DNA of 52,247 nucleotides from Halorubrum ezzemoulense DSM 17463 (GTDB taxonomy: Archaea > Halobacteriota > Halobacteria > Halobacteriales > Haloferacaceae): positions 1 to 52,247 of the forward strand of contig NZ_NEDJ01000018.1 in assembly GCF_002114285.1 (NCBI RefSeq), in the 5' to 3' direction. A model generated the notes under the pieces. It did no database searches and was not told the DNA's origin. It worked only from the letters and a program-made list of their open reading frames with translations. This document shows positions 24,699 to 32,622 of the stretch, in pieces; position 1 is the first letter of the stretch, and each line of letters starts with the position of its first letter. Both the position numbers and the translations under genes were made by a program.

Positions 24699-25982
24699 AT
24701 GGACGTACTCGACGTCGCGGCCCGCGCGACAGAGACCGGGCCGGTGTGCGACGCCTGCCTCGGCCGGCTCGTCGCCGACCGGAGCTTCGGGTTGTCGAAC
24801 GCCGACCGGGGCTCGGCGCTCCGCGTGTCGCTGGCGTTGCGCGACGACGAGGACCACGAAGCGGTCGACACCGCGGACTGCTGGGTGTGCGAGGGTCGCT
24901 GCGCCGCGTTCGACGACTGGGCCGACCGCGCCGCCGAGGCGGTCGAGGGCGTCGAGTTCGCCACCTACAACGTCGGCACGCGCCCGCCACCGCTGATCGA
25001 GGAGAACGAGGCGCTGCTCCGCGCCGACGCCGGCCTCGACGAGGACGCGGGCGAGCCGTTCAAGTCGGAGTTCAACCGCGAGGTCGGCAAGCGGTTCGGG
25101 CGGCTCACGGGCGTCGAGGTCTCCTTCGACCGCCCCGACGTCCAGTTCACGATCGACTTGGCCGAAGACGAGATCGACGCGAAGGTGAACTCCACGTTCG
25201 TCTACGGCCGCTACAGGAAACTGGAGCGGGACATCCCCCAGACCGAGTGGCCCTGTCGCGAGTGTAAGGGCTCCGGGCGGCAAGGGGCCGACCCCTGCGA
25301 CCACTGCGGCGGCTCCGGCTACCTGTACGACGACAGCGTCGAGGAGTACACCGCGCCGGTCGTCGAGGACGTGATGGACGGGACGGAGGCGACGTTCCAC
25401 GGTGCGGGCCGCGAGGACGTCGACGCGCTCATGCTCGGCACCGGCCGCCCGTTCGTGGTCGAAGTGGAGGAGCCGCGCCGTCGCCGGGTCGACACCGACC
25501 GCCTCCAGTCGGACATCAACGCCTGCGCCGACGGCGCGGTCGAGGTGGAGGGGCTCCGCCTCGCGACCTACGAGATGGTCGAGCGCGTCAAGGAGCACGA
25601 CGCCGCGAAGCGGTACCGCGCCGCGCTGACGTTCGACGCCGACGTGGACGCCGACGCCCTCGCGGACGCGGTCGCCACGCTGGAGGGGGCGACCGTCGGG
25701 CAGTACACGCCGAACCGGGTCGACCACCGCCGCGCGAGCATCACGCGCGAGCGCGACGTGTACGAAGCGACGGCCGACCTCGACGACGCGCGTCACGCGA
25801 CCGTCGAGATCCGCGGCGAGGGGGGCCTCTACATCAAGGAGCTGATCTCCGGCGACGAGGGCCGGACCGAGCCGAGCCTCGCGGGCCTGCTCGGCGTCGG
25901 GGCCGAGGTGACCGCGCTCGACGTCCTCGCGGTGGAGGGCGAAGACGAGCCGTTCGAGCGCGACGAGTTCTTCCGGGAGTAG
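24699..25982 (+). CDS. pus10: tRNA pseudouridine(54/55) synthase Pus10
   Basis: 427 residues. The N-terminal zinc module has CDACLGRL and CWVCEGRC. A THUMP-like middle region follows, then the catalytic domain with ATFHGAGREDVDALMLGTGRPFVVEVEEP, where the Asp after RE is the catalytic aspartate. CRECKGSGRQGADPCDHCGGSG near residue 187 forms a second zinc site of the archaeal family. Pus10 makes pseudouridine at positions 54 and 55 of the tRNA T-loop in archaea, which lack TruB for this job. Confidence 0.95.
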   Translation: MDVLDVAARATETGPVCDACLGRLVADRSFGLSNADRGSALRVSLALRDDEDHEAVDTADCWVCEGRCAAFDDWADRAAEAVEGVEFATYNVGTRPPPLIEENEALLRADAGLDEDAGEPFKSEFNREVGKRFGRLTGVEVSFDRPDVQFTIDLAEDEIDAKVNSTFVYGRYRKLERDIPQTEWPCRECKGSGRQGADPCDHCGGSGYLYDDSVEEYTAPVVEDVMDGTEATFHGAGREDVDALMLGTGRPFVVEVEEPRRRRVDTDRLQSDINACADGAVEVEGLRLATYEMVERVKEHDAAKRYRAALTFDADVDADALADAVATLEGATVGQYTPNRVDHRRASITRERDVYEATADLDDARHATVEIRGEGGLYIKELISGDEGRTEPSLAGLLGVGAEVTALDVLAVEGEDEPFERDEFFRE

Positions 25983-26109
25983 CGCGCTCCGAGGCCCGGC
26001 CGATGCCGTCGCATCTCGTCCGGTCCGGTCGATCCGATCCGGCGCCGCCCGCTCCGGTCGGGGGCCCCGACGCACCGTACCGAGCCGGCCGCGGACGCGG
26101 AATCAACGG

Positions 26110-26119
26110 GATTTATCTG
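26110..26119 (+). promoter_or_regulatory. TATA box of the UspA-type gene
   Basis: GATTTATCTG is centred about 26 bp before ATG 26141 and supports a leaderless start there. Confidence 0.6.
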
Positions 26120-26140
26120 ACGAGCGTCAGACGTTCGAAT

Positions 26141-26839
26141 ATGAACGGGAGCGACGCCGACGGCGGAAACGCCCGAGAGGGTGGCACCCGAAACGGCGCC
26201 CCCGGCGGCGAGTCGAACGGTTCGACCGCGGCCGGCGACGCCGGTCGCGCGGGCTCGCCCGCGGTGGGCGACCCCGTGATCCGCCCCGCCGTCGACGACG
26301 CGGGGGCGGTTCCGACCGCCGCCGACGTATCGCTGAACGGTGCCGACCGCGCGGAGCGACCCGACCGGGTCTCTTCGGTCCTCGTCGCCGTCGGGCCCGG
26401 GCCGCACTCCGGAGCCACCGTCGACGTCGCCCGGGAGATCGCGGACGCCACGGACGCGTGGCTCGAACTGTTCCACGTCGTGCCCTCCGACGCGGCGCTC
26501 GCCGACGCGGCACCCGACGACGACGCCTCCGGGACCGTCGCCCCCGCCGGCGCGGCCGACGCCGACTACGCCGCGGCGGGGGAACGACTCCTCGACGCGG
26601 CCGAGGACCGGCTCACCGGGTTCGACCGCGCCGACCGGTGGCTCGTCGAGGACCGGACCGCGGCGGGCGCGGTCGTCGAGCAGTCCGCGTACTACGACCT
26701 GGTCGTCGTGGGCGCGCCGACGACGGGTACCGTCGGCCGGTTCGTGTTCGGCTCCACGACCGACACGGTCGTCGGCGACGCCGAGGTCCCCGTCGTCGTC
26801 GTCGAGGCCGACGGGTCGACCGCCCTCGACGCGGAGTAG
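26141..26839 (+). CDS. Universal stress protein (UspA) domain protein with long N-terminus
   Basis: 232 residues. The first 75 are disordered and rich in Gly, Asp and Ala. The UspA domain starts at SSVLVAVGPGPHSGATVDVAREIADATDAWLELFHVV and ends with YYDLVVVGAPTTGTVGRFVFGSTTDTVVGDAEVPVVVVEA. The GxPTxGxxxxxxFGSTTD portion corresponds to the ATP-binding G-2x-G-9x-G(S/T) motif of this family. Many such proteins bind ATP and modulate stress responses or transporter activity; no transporter is adjacent. The unusually long acidic N-terminus is the odd feature. Confidence 0.82.
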   Translation: MNGSDADGGNAREGGTRNGAPGGESNGSTAAGDAGRAGSPAVGDPVIRPAVDDAGAVPTAADVSLNGADRAERPDRVSSVLVAVGPGPHSGATVDVAREIADATDAWLELFHVVPSDAALADAAPDDDASGTVAPAGAADADYAAAGERLLDAAEDRLTGFDRADRWLVEDRTAAGAVVEQSAYYDLVVVGAPTTGTVGRFVFGSTTDTVVGDAEVPVVVVEADGSTALDAE

Positions 26840-26930
26840 GCGCCGACCGCCGTCGTTGCTACGACAAAGGCCCGTTTTCGCCGTTCTCGGCCCCGTTGAC
26901 TGCGTGTTACCGTCTCACGTCTCGGCGACA

Positions 26931-26960
26931 GCGTTAAAACAGTGTACATACTTGTACATC
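26931..26960 (+). promoter_or_regulatory. trp operon promoter with doubled TGTACA motif
   Basis: GTTAAAAC (26933-26940) is the likely TATA element. It is followed by two TGTACA hexamers at 26943-26948 and 26953-26958, exactly one helical turn apart, just before the expected start of transcription. Each hexamer is itself palindromic. A repressor there would block the promoter, which fits tryptophan-controlled expression, but the binding protein is unknown. Confidence 0.5.
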
Positions 26961-26990
26961 ATAACGCGGAATACCACATCGGTGGACACA

Positions 26991-28064
26991 ATGAATCTCA
27001 ACGACACGGTCGAGCGCGTGACGGACGGGGAGGATCTGACCGTAGAGGAGGCGCGCGAGGCCGCGCGGCTCGTCTTCGAGGAGGCGACGGAGGCCCAGAT
27101 CGGGGCGCTGCTCGCCGCGCTCCGGGCGAAGGGCGAGACCGAGGCCGAGATCGCCGGGTTCGCGCAGGGGATGCGCGACGCGGCGCGCACGATCGAGCCC
27201 GACCGCGAGCCGCTCGTCGACACCTGCGGCACCGGCGGCGACGACCACGACACGATCAACGTGTCGACGACCGCCGCCGTCGTCGCCGCGGGCGCGGGCG
27301 TCCCGATCGCCAAGCACGGCAACTACTCGGTCTCCTCCTCCTCGGGCAGCGCGGACGTGCTGGAGGTCGCGGGGGCCGACGTCGAGGCGGAGCCGCCAGC
27401 CGTCGAGGCGGCGATCGAGGACGACGGGATCGGCTTCATGCTCGCGCCCGTCTTCCACCCGGCGATGAAGGCCGTCATCGGTCCGCGCAAGGAACTGGGG
27501 ATGCGGACGATCTTCAACGTCCTCGGCCCGCTCACCAATCCCGCCGGCGCCGACGCGCAGGTGCTCGGCGTGTACGACCCCGACCTCGTCCCCGTCATCG
27601 CGCGGTCGCTGGCGCACATGCCCGTCGAGCGCGCGCTCGTCGTCCACGGCGCGGGCATGGATGAGATCGGAATCCATTCCGAGACGGTCGCGGCCGAGGT
27701 CGACGGCGAGGACGTGACGGAGTTCACGATCGAGCCCGCCGACCTCGGGCTCGACCGCGCCCCGATCGAGGCGGTCGCCGGCGGGACGCCCGCGGAGAAC
27801 GCCGCGGACCTGCGCGGGATCGTCGACGGCTCGGTCACCGGTCCGAAGCGCGACCTGATCCTCGCGAACGCGGGCGCGGCCGTCTACGTCGCTGGCGAGG
27901 CCGAGACCCTCGCCGCGGGCGTCGAGCGCGCCGCGGAGGCGATCGACTCCGGCGCGGCCGCCGAGAAGTTCGCGGCCCTCTGCGACGGCGACGAGGCGCC
28001 CCCGGCTGACGCGGGGACGAGCGGAGCGGCGGACGGCGCGACGACCGCGGAGGACGACGACTGA
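26991..28064 (+). CDS. trpD: Anthranilate phosphoribosyltransferase
   Basis: 357 residues. DTCGTGGDDHDTINVST near residue 73 is the PRPP-binding motif, followed by IAKHGNYSVSSSSGSADVLE, and RTIFNVLGPLTNPAGADAQVLGVYD near residue 170 is the second conserved block. It transfers phosphoribose from PRPP to anthranilate, the second step of tryptophan synthesis. A disordered acidic tail of about 30 residues ends the chain. First gene of trpDFEG; the stop overlaps the trpF start by one base. Confidence 0.97.
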   Translation: MNLNDTVERVTDGEDLTVEEAREAARLVFEEATEAQIGALLAALRAKGETEAEIAGFAQGMRDAARTIEPDREPLVDTCGTGGDDHDTINVSTTAAVVAAGAGVPIAKHGNYSVSSSSGSADVLEVAGADVEAEPPAVEAAIEDDGIGFMLAPVFHPAMKAVIGPRKELGMRTIFNVLGPLTNPAGADAQVLGVYDPDLVPVIARSLAHMPVERALVVHGAGMDEIGIHSETVAAEVDGEDVTEFTIEPADLGLDRAPIEAVAGGTPAENAADLRGIVDGSVTGPKRDLILANAGAAVYVAGEAETLAAGVERAAEAIDSGAAAEKFAALCDGDEAPPADAGTSGAADGATTAEDDD

Positions 28065-28708
28065 TGGCGCGGGTGAAGATCTGCGGGATCACGCGCGAGG
28101 CCGACCTCCGCGCCGCGGTCGACGCGGGGGCCGACGCGGTGGGCGTGATCACGGAGGTGCCGGTCGACTCGCCGCGCGAGGTCGACCCCGCCGAGGCGGC
28201 GGAGCTGCTCGCGGACGTGCCCGCGTTCGTCACCGCGACGCTCGTGACGATGCCCGAGTCCGCCGAGCGCGCGGTCGAGCTCGCCCGCACGACCGCGCCC
28301 GACGCGATCCAGCTCCACGGCGAGTGGACCGTCGACGAGCTCCGCTACATCCGGGCGGAGACGGAGCGCAAGGTGCTGCTCACGGTCGATGCCGACGACC
28401 CGGCCCGCGCCGAGGAGTTCGACAGCGCGGTCGACGCCTTCGTCGTCGACTCCACGGACGACTCGGGCGCGGGCGGCACCGGCGAGACGCACGACTGGCG
28501 CGCGACCGGCGAGCTCGCCGAGCGACTCACCACGCCCGTCGTGCTCGCTGGCGGGCTCACGGCAGACACCGTCGCCGAGGCGGTCCGCGTCGCCGACCCG
28601 TTCGCGGTCGACGTGGCGTCGGGCGTCGAGATCGAGGGCGGCCGGAAGGACCACAACGCGGTGGCCCGCTTCGTCGCCAACGCGGGCCGGGAGATGGAGC
28701 TGGCATGA
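28064..28708 (+). CDS. trpF: Phosphoribosylanthranilate isomerase
   Basis: 214 residues. The TIM-barrel starts MARVKICGITREADLRAAVDAGADAVGVI, which holds the catalytic Cys in KICGIT, and ends with VVLAGGLTADTVAEAV and FAVDVASGVEIEGGRKDH, including the catalytic Asp in VDVASGVE and the phosphate-binding loops. It converts N-(5-phosphoribosyl)anthranilate to CdRP. It overlaps trpD by one base and trpE by four (ATGA), so translation of the operon is coupled. Confidence 0.97.
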   Translation: MARVKICGITREADLRAAVDAGADAVGVITEVPVDSPREVDPAEAAELLADVPAFVTATLVTMPESAERAVELARTTAPDAIQLHGEWTVDELRYIRAETERKVLLTVDADDPARAEEFDSAVDAFVVDSTDDSGAGGTGETHDWRATGELAERLTTPVVLAGGLTADTVAEAVRVADPFAVDVASGVEIEGGRKDHNAVARFVANAGREMELA

Positions 28709-30396
28709 GCGACGCGACCCCCTCGCTCGACCGCTCGAAGGCCGAGTTCGTCGATCTGGCCGCCGATGCCGAGAAGCCGGTCGTCGTCCGCGCGTCCGCG
28801 TCGCTCGACGCCGACGTGACCCCGCTCGGCGCGTACGCGACCCTCGTCGGCGAGGGGCCGTACGGGTTCCTCCTGGAGTCCGGCGAGAAGGTCGCCTCCA
28901 GCGACCCTGACGGCGCGTTCACGAACGGCGGGAAGGCGGACCGGCACGCCCGCTACTCGTTCGTCGGCTACGACCCGGAGGCGGTCGTCTCCGTCCACCC
29001 GGATCGCACGGAGGTGACCGAGCTCGGCCCGGCGGCCGAGTTCCTCGGCGACGGGCTCGACGGCGACGCGGGGGCCGCGACGACCGCGCCCGGCCTCGGC
29101 CCGGACGAAGGCGACGCGGTCGACCGCGTCCGCGCCGCGTTCCCCGACGTGGCCCTGCGCGGCTTCCCCGACACCGACCGCCAGATCCTCTCGGGCGGGT
29201 TCGTCGGCTTCCTCGCGTACGAGGCGGTCTACGACCTCTGGTTAGAGGAGGTCGGTGTCGACCGCCCCGAGACCGAGTTCCCGGACGCGGAGTTCGCCCT
29301 CACGACCCGGACCGTCGTGTTCGACGAGCGGGAGGGCGGCGCCGAACTCGTGTTCACCCCGGTGATCGGCGTCGACGACGACCCGGCCGCGGTGTACGAC
29401 GACCTCCTCGCGGAGGCCGAGCGCGTCGCCGCCGAACTGCGAGAGGCCGCCCCGCCAGACCCCGACGGCGTGCGCGTCCGCGAGGAGTCCGCGGACCCGC
29501 GCGGGGAGTACGAGGAGGCCGTCCGCACGGCCAAGCGACACGTCCTCGACGGCGACATCTACCAGGGCGTGATCTCGCGCAGCCGCGAGCTCCGCGGCGA
29601 GGTGGACTCGCTCGGCCTGTACGCGGCGCTGCGCGACGTGAACCCCTCGCCATACATGTACGTGCTGCGCCACGACGACCGGAGCGTCGTCGGCGCGAGC
29701 CCCGAGACGCTCGTCTCCGTCCAGGGCGACCGCGTCGTCTCGAACCCGATCGCGGGGACCTGTCCGCGCGGGACCAGCCCGGTCGAGGACCGCCGGCTCG
29801 CGGGCGAGATGCTCGCCGACGGGAAGGAGCGCGCCGAGCACACGATGCTCGTCGACCTCGCGCGCAACGACGTGCGGCGCGTCTCGGAGCCCGGCTCCGT
29901 CCGGGTCGAGGAGTTCATGAACGTGCTGAAGTACAGTCACGTCCAGCACATCGAGTCGACCGTGACCGGGACGCTCGCGGCCGACGCGGACGCCTTCGAC
30001 GCGACGCGCGCGACGTTCCCCGCGGGGACGCTCACCGGCGCGCCGAAGGTGCGCGCGATGGAGATCATCGACGACTTAGAGACGACGCCGCGGGAGGCGT
30101 ACGGCGGCGGCGTCGGCTACTACTCGTGGACCGGCGACGCCGACTTCGCGATCGTGATCCGGACCGCGACGCTCGACGAGTCGGGCGACGAGTCGGTCGT
30201 GGGCGTCCGCGCGGGCGCGGGGCTCGTCGCCGACTCCGACCCGGCCGCGGAGTACGAGGAGACAGAACAGAAAATGGACGGCGTGTTGACCGCGATCGAC
30301 CGGATCCGCGAGGACGCAGCCGACGAGGGCGGCAACGCCGACCGGGAGCCCGGCGACGCCGACCCGATCGCCACCGGCTCGGAGGCGGAGCGATGA
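28705..30396 (+). CDS. trpE: Anthranilate synthase component I
   Basis: 563 residues. The N-terminal tryptophan-binding motif FLLESGEKVASSD near residue 53 shows that the enzyme is probably feedback-inhibited by tryptophan. The chorismate-binding domain contains GDIYQGVISRSRELRG, SPSPYMYVL, SNPIAGTCPRGTSPVEDR, EHTMLVDLARNDVRRV and FPAGTLTGAPKVRAMEIIDDLE. With TrpG it makes anthranilate from chorismate and glutamine or ammonia. A 25-residue acidic tail ends the protein. Its stop overlaps trpG. Confidence 0.97.
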   Translation: MSDATPSLDRSKAEFVDLAADAEKPVVVRASASLDADVTPLGAYATLVGEGPYGFLLESGEKVASSDPDGAFTNGGKADRHARYSFVGYDPEAVVSVHPDRTEVTELGPAAEFLGDGLDGDAGAATTAPGLGPDEGDAVDRVRAAFPDVALRGFPDTDRQILSGGFVGFLAYEAVYDLWLEEVGVDRPETEFPDAEFALTTRTVVFDEREGGAELVFTPVIGVDDDPAAVYDDLLAEAERVAAELREAAPPDPDGVRVREESADPRGEYEEAVRTAKRHVLDGDIYQGVISRSRELRGEVDSLGLYAALRDVNPSPYMYVLRHDDRSVVGASPETLVSVQGDRVVSNPIAGTCPRGTSPVEDRRLAGEMLADGKERAEHTMLVDLARNDVRRVSEPGSVRVEEFMNVLKYSHVQHIESTVTGTLAADADAFDATRATFPAGTLTGAPKVRAMEIIDDLETTPREAYGGGVGYYSWTGDADFAIVIRTATLDESGDESVVGVRAGAGLVADSDPAAEYEETEQKMDGVLTAIDRIREDAADEGGNADREPGDADPIATGSEAER

Positions 30397-30986
30397 AGGT
30401 CGTCGTCGTCGACAACTTCGACTCGTTCACCTACAACCTCGTCGAGTACGTCTCCGACCAGACGATCGACGGCGAGCCGGTCGGCGTCGAGGTGTTCAAG
30501 AACACCGCGTCGCTCGCCGAGGTCGAGGCCGCGGATCCGGACGCGGTGATCATCAGTCCCGGGCCGGGCCACCCGAAGAACGACCGCGACGTGGGCGTGA
30601 CGATGCCGGTGTTGCGCGACCTCTCGCCGACGGTGCCGACGCTGGGCGTGTGCCTCGGTCTGGAGGCCGCCGTGTACGAGTACGGCGGGACCGTCGGGCA
30701 CGCGCCGGAACCGGTTCACGGCAAGGCGTTCCCCGTCGACCACGACGGCGAGGGCGTGTTCTGCGGGCTCGACCAGGGGTTCCGGGGCGGCCGCTACCAC
30801 TCGCTCGCGGCGACCGAGGTCACCGACGCGTTCGCGGTGACGGCCACCACGGACCACGACGGCGAGTCGATCGTGATGGGGATCCGTCACCGCGAACACC
30901 CGATCGAGGCGGTCCAGTTCCACCCGGAGAGCGTGTTGACCGGGTCGGGCCACGACCTCGTCCGGAACTTCCTCACTTCGGTCTGA
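30393..30986 (+). CDS. trpG: Anthranilate synthase component II (glutamine amidotransferase)
   Basis: 197 residues. A class I glutamine amidotransferase: VVVVDNFDSFTYNLVEY at the start, oxyanion region ISPGPGHPKN, nucleophile in PTLGVCLGLEAAVYEYGG near residue 85, GRYHSLAATEV, and catalytic His-Glu in AVQFHPESVLTGSG. It releases ammonia from glutamine for TrpE. The usual HQ after CLG is LE here; this may be the haloarchaeal norm. Pairing with TrpE in one operon favours TrpG over PabA. The remaining trp genes (trpCBA) are elsewhere, as is usual in haloarchaea. Confidence 0.95.
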   Translation: MKVVVVDNFDSFTYNLVEYVSDQTIDGEPVGVEVFKNTASLAEVEAADPDAVIISPGPGHPKNDRDVGVTMPVLRDLSPTVPTLGVCLGLEAAVYEYGGTVGHAPEPVHGKAFPVDHDGEGVFCGLDQGFRGGRYHSLAATEVTDAFAVTATTDHDGESIVMGIRHREHPIEAVQFHPESVLTGSGHDLVRNFLTSV

Positions 30987-30997
30987 GGGTCCGGGCG

Positions 30998-31651
30998 TCA
31001 GGCCCCGTCGCTCGGCGAATCTTCGTCGCCGTCGGCTTGCCCGTCGGCGTCTTTCTCGTCACCTTCCTCGTCGAGGCCCCGCCCGGCGAGGCCGACGAGG
31101 TGGCCGACCTCGGCGAGTATGATCTCGTCGACGCCGAGCTGAACCGCGTTCTCCGAGCCCGGCAGACAGAACACCGGCGTGGCGGAGACGACCCCGGCGG
31201 TCGCGCGCGACCCGATCGTCCGCGTGCCGACCGCCTCGTGAGAGAGCCGGCGGAACAGCTCGCCGAACCCGGGGAGCCGCTTCGCGAACAGCCCTCGCAC
31301 GGCCTCCGGCGTGACGTCGTCCGGCGTGACGCCCGTCCCGCCGGTGGTCACCACCGCGTCGGTGTCCTTCCGGCGGGCGAGGCGGTCGACGGTGCCTTGG
31401 ACGCTGTCGTAGTCGTCGGGGATCAGCTCGCGGACAGCCACCTCGTGGCCCGCCTCCTCGAACGCGGCCGCGACGTAGTCGCCCGCCGGGTCCTCGTCCG
31501 CTGACCGCGAGGAGGACACGGTGACGACCGCGACCGCGACCGACTCGGCGTCGTGGTGGTGATGGTGGTCGCGGCCGTGGTCGTGGTCATGACCGTGACC
31601 GTGATCCTCTCGGTCGTCGTGGCTGTGGCCGTGGTCGTCGTGGTCGCTCAT
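30998..31651 (-). CDS. MoaB/MogA-type molybdenum cofactor protein with His-rich N-terminus
   Basis: 217 residues. The core (from AESVAVAVVTVSSSRSADEDPAGDY, about residue 35) has the MoCF signatures TDAVVTTGGTGVTPDDVTPEAVRGLF and PVFCLPGSENAVQLGVDEIILAEVGHLVGLA. Members adenylylate molybdopterin before metal insertion. Ahead of the core is a 34-residue segment with 14 His residues mixed with Asp, Gly and Arg, ending in five consecutive His. The C-terminus is another acidic tail. The His-rich piece could store or deliver a metal ion. It is convergent with trpG, with only 11 bp between the stops. Confidence 0.9.
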   Translation of the reverse strand: MSDHDDHGHSHDDREDHGHGHDHDHGRDHHHHHDAESVAVAVVTVSSSRSADEDPAGDYVAAAFEEAGHEVAVRELIPDDYDSVQGTVDRLARRKDTDAVVTTGGTGVTPDDVTPEAVRGLFAKRLPGFGELFRRLSHEAVGTRTIGSRATAGVVSATPVFCLPGSENAVQLGVDEIILAEVGHLVGLAGRGLDEEGDEKDADGQADGDEDSPSDGA

Positions 31652-31760
31652 GGACCGACGTTCGGCGCCCGCGTGAAAACATCTCCCGGTCGGCGAGCCG
31701 CGCGTGGCCGTTCCGGGCGACCACCGGAGGGCCGGAGTCCGCTCGGAGACCCGTCGCCGC

Positions 31761-32177
31761 TCAGGGCCAGTCGTCTCGGGCCTGCTCTTCCGGCGCCTCG
31801 TCGGTCTCGTCCTCGGTCGCGAGCGTCCACTCCGCGGCCTCGGCGGCGTCCTCGACGTGAAGGAACTCCCAGTCGGTCGCCTCGGCGACCGCCTCGTCCT
31901 CGTCGTCGATCCCGACGAAGACGTGGCGGTCCGTGTCGAACTGGCCGCTGATGTTCTCTAAGCTCTCCTCGACGCCGCGCGGCCCGGAGAAGAAGTCCTG
32001 TCGCACGCGGTGTTTCCGCGTGAAGTTCGTGACGACGTAGGTCGGCTTCTCGCTGACGACGCCGACGTACTCCGTCCACTGTCGGGCGTTGTTGAACACC
32101 GCGTTGGGGTCCGCGAGCGCTTTCAGCGCCTTCAGCTCGAACGCCAGCGTCATGTCTGTGGATCCGCCGCTGTCCAT
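31761..32177 (-). CDS. Unknown haloarchaeal protein, paralogue of 48755-49234
   Basis: 138 residues from ATG 32177 (ATG 32153, giving MTLAFELKALKALADP, is also possible). Shared with the protein at 48755-49234 are the start (TLAFELKALKALADP here, [15 protein letters not shown] there), DARQW or NARQW, a VGVV-E/VGIVAN segment, and the end VFVGIDDEDEAVAEATDWEFLHVEDAAEAAEW. I recall this family as a haloarchaeal DUF (perhaps DUF7124). The hydrophobic strand at the start and the VFVG-x5-A pattern vaguely recall HAD motifs I and IV, with the catalytic Asp missing. Function unknown; an acidic tail ends the protein. Confidence 0.8.
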   Translation of the reverse strand: MDSGGSTDMTLAFELKALKALADPNAVFNNARQWTEYVGVVSEKPTYVVTNFTRKHRVRQDFFSGPRGVEESLENISGQFDTDRHVFVGIDDEDEAVAEATDWEFLHVEDAAEAAEWTLATEDETDEAPEEQARDDWP

Positions 32178-32280
32178 GCGCCAGGTTACCCCCGCCCGGC
32201 GAAAACAACTTCGCTTCCGCGCAGCCACCCCCTCCGCCGCTCACCGACCGGTCGCGGTCCTCTCGGCGGCCGCGGGGGTC

Positions 32281-32496
32281 TCACCGCGCTCGCACCCGAT
32301 AGTAATCGGTGAACTTCACGACGTCGCCGTCGTCGAGGTCGCCGGTCTCCGGCGCCGTCTGCGGCTCGTCGGCTAGCTCCCGCACGATCTCCTGTTCGTC
32401 GTCGTCCAGTTCGTCGTAGTGCCGGACCCGCGCGTCGGCCGGGACGCGACCGGTGCGACGCAGCCGTAGCCGCCGTCCGGTGTCTCTAAGTGACAT
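32281..32496 (-). CDS. Small acidic protein, unknown function
   Basis: 71 residues: a basic N-terminus (MSLRDTGRRLRLRRTGRV) followed by an acidic part (RHYDELDDDEQEIVRELADEPQ) and DGDVVKFTDYYRVRAR. The last segment looks like a beta hairpin. I chose ATG 32496 because an AT-rich element (TTTATGATTA, minus strand, about 32516-32525) lies 25 bp upstream, which suits a leaderless transcript. Similar short proteins occur across haloarchaea; no function is known to me. Confidence 0.65.
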   Translation of the reverse strand: MSLRDTGRRLRLRRTGRVPADARVRHYDELDDDEQEIVRELADEPQTAPETGDLDDGDVVKFTDYYRVRAR

Positions 32497-32622
32497 GTGG
32501 TACCGTATGACATGGTTAATCATAAACGTTTCGCGGCGGTCGCTGACTCGACCGACGCCGTTCGCCCCGCGTCGCGGGCGCGACGTTCCACCGCCGTTGG
32601 CAGCGGTTCGATTGTCGGCGGC

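Noticed and set aside
24552-26075. 507-residue minus-strand frame opposite pus10
   Set aside because: Antisense to a well-supported gene; composition is that of a GC-rich shadow.
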